DNA of 64,000 bases from an uncultured Odoribacter sp. (GTDB lineage Bacteria > Bacteroidota > Bacteroidia > Bacteroidales > Marinifilaceae). The stretch covers positions 6,341 through 70,340 of the forward strand of contig CAJUQA010000016.1 in the NCBI GenBank assembly GCA_910588375.1. The letters run 5' to 3'. Numbering within the stretch: the first letter of the stretch is position 1; every line of letters begins with the position of its first letter. The translations under genes were made by a program, and so were the position numbers. The notes beneath the pieces are model-generated. The model saw nothing but the letters and a program-made list of their open reading frames with translations, made no database searches and had not been told where the DNA came from. This document shows, piece by piece, positions 59,765 to 64,000 of the stretch.

Positions 59765-62700
59765 TTATCTTGATTCCCCATCGTCAGTAAATGTTAAAAT
59801 AATATCTTTAGGAGGATGTATATAGTTATTAATTTGATAATATGGTGCTCTGTTATATGGAGAATGTTTTTTTAATGATTTTTTTCTTTGTTCTATCTCT
59901 GATAATGTTGTTCGCTCTATTGCTAAATAAAATTGTATTGTGTCATTATTTAAGTCATCATCTAAAAAGTAGAGGTTACGTATCAATTCTTGATAGCCTA
60001 TACCTTGTTGGCTACATTGTTCTGCCTTAGTATATAGGTATAATGCTCTTTCTATTAGATAATTAATATTAGAATAGAAATTTGCTCCTTGCATATCTTT
60101 AGTTTGTTGTTCTAAGGCAAGTTCGTTATATTCAAGAATCATTTTTTCTTCTATTGTATTGTTTTTTACATCCCATTCATATGTGGTAGTTACAAACTCA
60201 CTCCCCTTATCATCTTTATACCCGTAATAATCTTTTAATTGGTTATAAAGTATTTGACATATTGCAAAATCATAATATACATTGGCTCGAAAACTATTGG
60301 TGTAAAGAGTGGTAGTTTGCAATGGATTTAGCATCTTTAAAATTTTCGCAGAGTGTTTAATGGCATTTGTTAGGATAGCCTTTAGCAGATAAAAATGTTT
60401 TTTAGAATTTTTGCCAATCATGGGTTCCATCGCTTTACTGATGTCTGGATATATTTTACCCTCTTCAAGAAACTTGGCGACGATTTTAGGTTTTATTGTT
60501 TGAGGTGAAGCAATATCATTTCCCAATAAGCGTTTTAAATAATATTTGTAGATATGTACGCAAAGTCTGTGGTTATTGACAATGGAAGTTAGTGTGCTGT
60601 TGGATATTGGATTGGGATGAAAAGATTGCTTAATGAAGAGTGCAAGTTGTTCATGAATTTCGTCACAATCCTCTCTTCTATAATCGCAGTAATAAATAAT
60701 AAAATGGTAATAAGCACATAATAAATTCTCAATATCAGGATGAAGCGATAAAAAATTGAGAATCTGTTCAATTTGATTTTTTTTCAAAATATCTTTAATA
60801 TGTATAGCTTCTGCTAAATTAATATGTTCATATTCTCTATATTGTGCAATAAGTAGGCGGCGGATAGTGAAATCTGCAATATTTTTTATTGAAGTTAAAT
60901 CATTATTATTTAGTATCTTACAAGAAGAATTTTCTTTTCTTTGTTTTATATAGGCTTCTAATACATATAAAATTTGTTTGTAACAACGTCCGGATAAATT
61001 ACGTTCGTCAGATATCGTGTATAGTTCAGACGCAACCCAATAACATAATAATGTTTGGTAATAATAAGACTCCGAAAAGTTAATAGTTTGGGGGCGATGA
61101 GTGGAAGAAATGATAATATGTTCTATTTCATGCCAGTTTTCCTTATCCTCTATGGTTGCCTGTGACAAACGAGCATGTCCATAACTTTCAAATGTTTGCG
61201 CTAGATTGTATATCTTTTGATTATTTATTAGATCTTTCTTATTTTTCTGTTCAAAATTTTTGTTTTTTAGTTGATAAATAAATTGATAGGCTAAATTGAA
61301 AAAATTATGTTTGTTTGCTTTTAAAAGCATTTGAATACTCTTTCTATAAAAGATTTGGGCGGAAAAAATTTTTTTATGCTTATCTTCATCTTGATTTTTA
61401 TAAAATAAAATATCACCTAATTTTTTATAGAAATCAGCTATAATAATAGACTTGGAATCTAAAAGATTATAAAACATTTTGATGGCTTTTTTTATATCTA
61501 TATATTCGATTCCAGTGGTAGCAATTTTTTCAATGGTGTATAACTGAGCTAAAATACCAAGATGAAATGTTCTGTTTTTATAGAAAATATTTAGTTCGTT
61601 CTTATTGTAATTCTGTTTTATGTAATTTAATGTCTTTATTAAGTTTTCATAAATAGCATATGCAGAGTTATCTGTATGTCTTTTTTCATGTGCAAGTCCT
61701 AATTTAAGCATTGTGCGATTATAAAACAGCAAATAACTTGATAGTTGGCATTGAGATCGATGATTATTTGGTATAAGTTTAGGTAAAATTAATTCTATAC
61801 ACTTTTCAAACTGACGAATTGCAGCAGAATAGTTTTCTTCCTGCATATAAATATCTCCTAATGAATGTCGTAAGCTTGCTTCTGAGTAAATATTTAATGT
61901 AGTTCCTTTTGTTGTTTCGTAATCTAAAGTATGAAAATAATGTTCTTTTATTGGTTGAAGTTCGTCTAATGAGAAATTGAAAAGTGCGGAGAGTTCATCC
62001 GATAATTTGGAGAAATATGATATTTCTTCTGATAGTCGCATCGGAAATTTATAATTATACAACCCACAGGATATCTTTGTTAAATGAGTTTGATTCATGC
62101 AATTAATAATTGAAGCAATATAATCACGAACTTCTGGTGAACGATTGATTTCTAAAACTTCAGGTGTCTGCTCCAGATTCCGCCAAGAAAAACTACAATT
62201 GTGTAATTTGAAAATGTGGGCTAACAAAAAAGAATCTGAAACTTTTAATTTGTCACTAAATACAAGTGAACTATTAATGATATTTTGCATTACAGGGAAA
62301 GTGATGTAATGAACAAAATTAATCTTCATTTGTCCATAATAACCGAATGATAAAAAATATTCATCGTCATGAAATTTTTTGTTTTTTTCAATTCGATCCT
62401 CATCTCTAAGAAATTTGTAAGTCCTTACGTATTTTTCAAAGAATGAGGTTATCTTTTTGGGAGAGCCATTGCTTATAAATGTAAGATAACATATGAAGTG
62501 ATATAAAAATATAATTTCTTGGTCAATTTCTTTTGTTTGAATAAGTTGTGAACATCTGAAATCTCGATATTTATCAAGTGTTAGATAATTGTTTTGTGCT
62601 GAACGTGCAGAATAATTTGCTGGCATAATTTGTCGACATACAAAATCTTCTGTCATTGTAATAATATCAGGAGTATCAAACGATGAAAAGAAACTGTCTA

Positions 62701-63793
62701 CGTGAATAATGCCATTGAAGATATTACTAATAGAAAAATCTCTGTCGGATAAATCAGCCATAGACGCTTCATATAATTCGCGTCCTGCAATGAATATAAA
62801 ATACGCCTCTGCTGTCGTTAGAAAATATTTCATATTGGCAATCATGTTCAGTATTTTTTTACGACGATTTCGTGAAGTTGTACGTTGACCTGGACGGACA
62901 GACACCTCTTTATAATCTGTATCTGTGTTATTTTGCTCTTTTGCTGTTTCTGGCTCTGCTTTATCTAATTCATCCAATATAATAACAATTGAGTATTTAT
63001 CATTTTCTTGTAGTATCTGTATTAATTCAAATTCTATTTCTTGGATAGTGGCATTTTGTATTTCGCGTTCTTCTCCTATCGAACCAAAATGGAATTGATT
63101 AGTTCCTGGGTTTGTTAAAATTTTATATGTAGTTTTGCTGTTAAATCGATTACATAATTTTTCAAGTCGATCAATTGCTTTGTATACCCGTTTAAAAAGT
63201 CTGAATGATTTCTGTAAGAAATAGAGTATAATTAATATGAATGATATTGATAATAAAAATGATTTAATAAAGCTTTTCAATCCTACTACTTTAATAGAAT
63301 GTTCTTTATCCCAAAACAATAATACTATAGAACAAGCAGATAGTAAAAAAATATAAGGCCAATGAGAATTGATAATGTAGAACAGCTCATAAATATTAAA
63401 TCGCTTTTTTTTTCCTAAATACGTAGCACGAATTAATTCCCGACGTAAATTTTTGGCTATAATTTGTAACGCGTCCAGCTCGTTGATATTTTCTTGTCCA
63501 ATATTGATGCAAACATCCACAAACTGTTTTCTATTTTTTCTTTTTTTATTACGATTTTCTTCCTTTAATTCATGAATAACAGAACCAACAAGACTTGACT
63601 TACCAACTCCTCTATAACCAGAAATAAGATAAGTCCCATGACGACTTGCCCCAGACAACCAATTTTTTAATATATGTTCAAATTTATTTCGATGAATATA
63701 CTTGGGATCGATTTTATCAGGAGTACTTGCTCGATGAAAAAAACTAAAGTTTTCAAGTTTAATATTAAAATAGTTATTATACGTTGCATTCAT
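59765..63793 (-). CDS. KAP-type P-loop NTPase with membrane insert and long helical-repeat tail
   Basis: A 1342-residue protein, very AT-rich. Walker A is GYRGVGKSS (residues 59-67). Two transmembrane helices (about 145-161 and 174-194) lie between it and Walker B (SIVIILDELDKAE, 268-280); this membrane insert is the defining layout of the KAP NTPase family, which includes the phage-exclusion protein PifA. The remaining 900 residues are helical with TPR-like motifs (SLGDIYMQEENYSAAIRQFEKCIEL, KLGDILFYKNQDEDKHKKIF). I infer a membrane-anchored sensor or defence ATPase. It starts 22 bases after an upstream partner gene. Confidence 0.75.
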   Translation of the reverse strand: MNATYNNYFNIKLENFSFFHRASTPDKIDPKYIHRNKFEHILKNWLSGASRHGTYLISGYRGVGKSSLVGSVIHELKEENRNKKRKNRKQFVDVCINIGQENINELDALQIIAKNLRRELIRATYLGKKKRFNIYELFYIINSHWPYIFLLSACSIVLLFWDKEHSIKVVGLKSFIKSFLLSISFILIILYFLQKSFRLFKRVYKAIDRLEKLCNRFNSKTTYKILTNPGTNQFHFGSIGEEREIQNATIQEIEFELIQILQENDKYSIVIILDELDKAEPETAKEQNNTDTDYKEVSVRPGQRTTSRNRRKKILNMIANMKYFLTTAEAYFIFIAGRELYEASMADLSDRDFSISNIFNGIIHVDSFFSSFDTPDIITMTEDFVCRQIMPANYSARSAQNNYLTLDKYRDFRCSQLIQTKEIDQEIIFLYHFICYLTFISNGSPKKITSFFEKYVRTYKFLRDEDRIEKNKKFHDDEYFLSFGYYGQMKINFVHYITFPVMQNIINSSLVFSDKLKVSDSFLLAHIFKLHNCSFSWRNLEQTPEVLEINRSPEVRDYIASIINCMNQTHLTKISCGLYNYKFPMRLSEEISYFSKLSDELSALFNFSLDELQPIKEHYFHTLDYETTKGTTLNIYSEASLRHSLGDIYMQEENYSAAIRQFEKCIELILPKLIPNNHRSQCQLSSYLLFYNRTMLKLGLAHEKRHTDNSAYAIYENLIKTLNYIKQNYNKNELNIFYKNRTFHLGILAQLYTIEKIATTGIEYIDIKKAIKMFYNLLDSKSIIIADFYKKLGDILFYKNQDEDKHKKIFSAQIFYRKSIQMLLKANKHNFFNLAYQFIYQLKNKNFEQKNKKDLINNQKIYNLAQTFESYGHARLSQATIEDKENWHEIEHIIISSTHRPQTINFSESYYYQTLLCYWVASELYTISDERNLSGRCYKQILYVLEAYIKQRKENSSCKILNNNDLTSIKNIADFTIRRLLIAQYREYEHINLAEAIHIKDILKKNQIEQILNFLSLHPDIENLLCAYYHFIIYYCDYRREDCDEIHEQLALFIKQSFHPNPISNSTLTSIVNNHRLCVHIYKYYLKRLLGNDIASPQTIKPKIVAKFLEEGKIYPDISKAMEPMIGKNSKKHFYLLKAILTNAIKHSAKILKMLNPLQTTTLYTNSFRANVYYDFAICQILYNQLKDYYGYKDDKGSEFVTTTYEWDVKNNTIEEKMILEYNELALEQQTKDMQGANFYSNINYLIERALYLYTKAEQCSQQGIGYQELIRNLYFLDDDLNNDTIQFYLAIERTTLSEIEQRKKSLKKHSPYNRAPYYQINNYIHPPKDIILTFTDDGESR

Positions 63794-63815
63794 AGTATTC
63801 TTGAGGTAAGATTTT

Positions 63816-63998
63816 CTATATGTGCATATAGGGACCTAAAAGATATAAAATGTTTAAAAAAGTTAAAACAATAAATATTGCACTTCCATAATAAATAAAA
63901 TAACACTCACTCTTAAATAGGATCTTATTGTCTTGTTGAAAATTATATTCATACGAAATTTTATCATTTAATTCATTTAATATTGGATCTGTTTTTTT
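63816..63998 (-). CDS. C-terminal fragment of a membrane protein, partner of the KAP NTPase
   Basis: On the minus strand an open frame enters from the window edge and ends with TAG at 63818-63816. It encodes about 60 residues: a polar part (DPILNELNDKISYEYNF) and then one hydrophobic helix (FIYYGSAIFIVLTFLNILYLL) with a short tail. Composition matches the NTPase gene that begins 22 bases later, so the two are likely one operon. The N-terminus is not visible and no family can be named. Confidence 0.6.
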   Translation of the reverse strand, partial: KKTDPILNELNDKISYEYNFQQDNKILFKSECYFIYYGSAIFIVLTFLNILYLLGPYMHI

Positions 63999-64000
63999 AA

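Larger units (their letters stand above)
59488..64000. mobile_element. AT-rich genomic island (left part)
   Basis: Base composition drops sharply compared with the preceding housekeeping genes, and the two genes are unrelated to their neighbours in function. The left border has a tRNA-end-like stretch. No integrase lies within the visible part; the right border is outside the window. The island nature is inference from composition and content. Confidence 0.5.

Noticed and set aside
59591..60030. Small plus-strand frames at the island edge
   Set aside because: The first lies in low-complexity AT-rich spacer and the second is antisense to the large NTPase; neither has a credible start context.

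Overview
The window is a stretch of a Bacteroidota chromosome, most likely order Bacteroidales. The signs are a SusC/SusD pair, a TamB plus lipoprotein-type TamA (TamL) pair, gliding-type GldF/GldG, DUF6266 proteins, TAnnTTTG-type promoter cores and many lipoproteins. A family such as Odoribacteraceae is possible, but the sequence alone does not prove it.

Bases 1 to about 23,380 are the late half of a transposable Mu-like myophage prophage; its left end and transposase lie outside the window. A short early remnant (DUF3164 protein and small unknowns) is followed by a leftward packaging/head module (small and large terminase, gpG, portal, MuF head protein). Then come rightward genes for protease/scaffold, capsid, connector, lysis (spanin-like lipoprotein and M15 endolysin) and a P2-type contractile tail (gp37, gp25/W, sheath, tube, chaperone, tape measure, U, X, D, V, J, I, fibre). 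The fibre gene ends in a tail-to-tail pair of alternative tips flanked by inverted repeats, beside a tyrosine recombinase: a phase-variation switch. Two probable -1 frameshift sites are visible, one joining portal to MuF and one in the tail chaperone. The MuF protein carries a C-terminal HExxH domain of the polymorphic-toxin kind. Two AT-rich cargo genes sit in or beside the late operon.

Bases 23,380-38,620 begin with a rearranged zone (a truncated membrane protein fused to an antisense SusC leader remnant). It continues with a DUF3472 protein, a SusC/SusD nutrient-uptake pair, TamB and TamL for outer-membrane protein assembly, and two divergent DUF6266-type genes. From about 25.3 to 37.8 kb the + strand is visibly C/A-rich whichever strand is coding, whereas the flanks are G/T-rich, as if the block had been inverted.

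Bases 38,700-59,310 are mostly housekeeping and envelope genes: a surface metzincin and beta-propeller lipoprotein pair, an RluA-type pseudouridine synthase, M48 protease and LolA, diadenylate cyclase CdaA, an SDR epimerase, PurC, PhoH, MazG, DnaN, a DnaQ-like exonuclease, a fused GldFG, a GH35 beta-galactosidase, and a cytosolic trypsin-like protease with a zinc ribbon next to an unknown acidic protein.

Bases 59,490-64,000 are a very AT-rich island with a 1342-residue KAP-type P-loop NTPase (membrane insert, helical-repeat tail) and the end of an upstream membrane-protein gene. It is a candidate defence cassette. No rRNA, complete tRNA or CRISPR array was seen.
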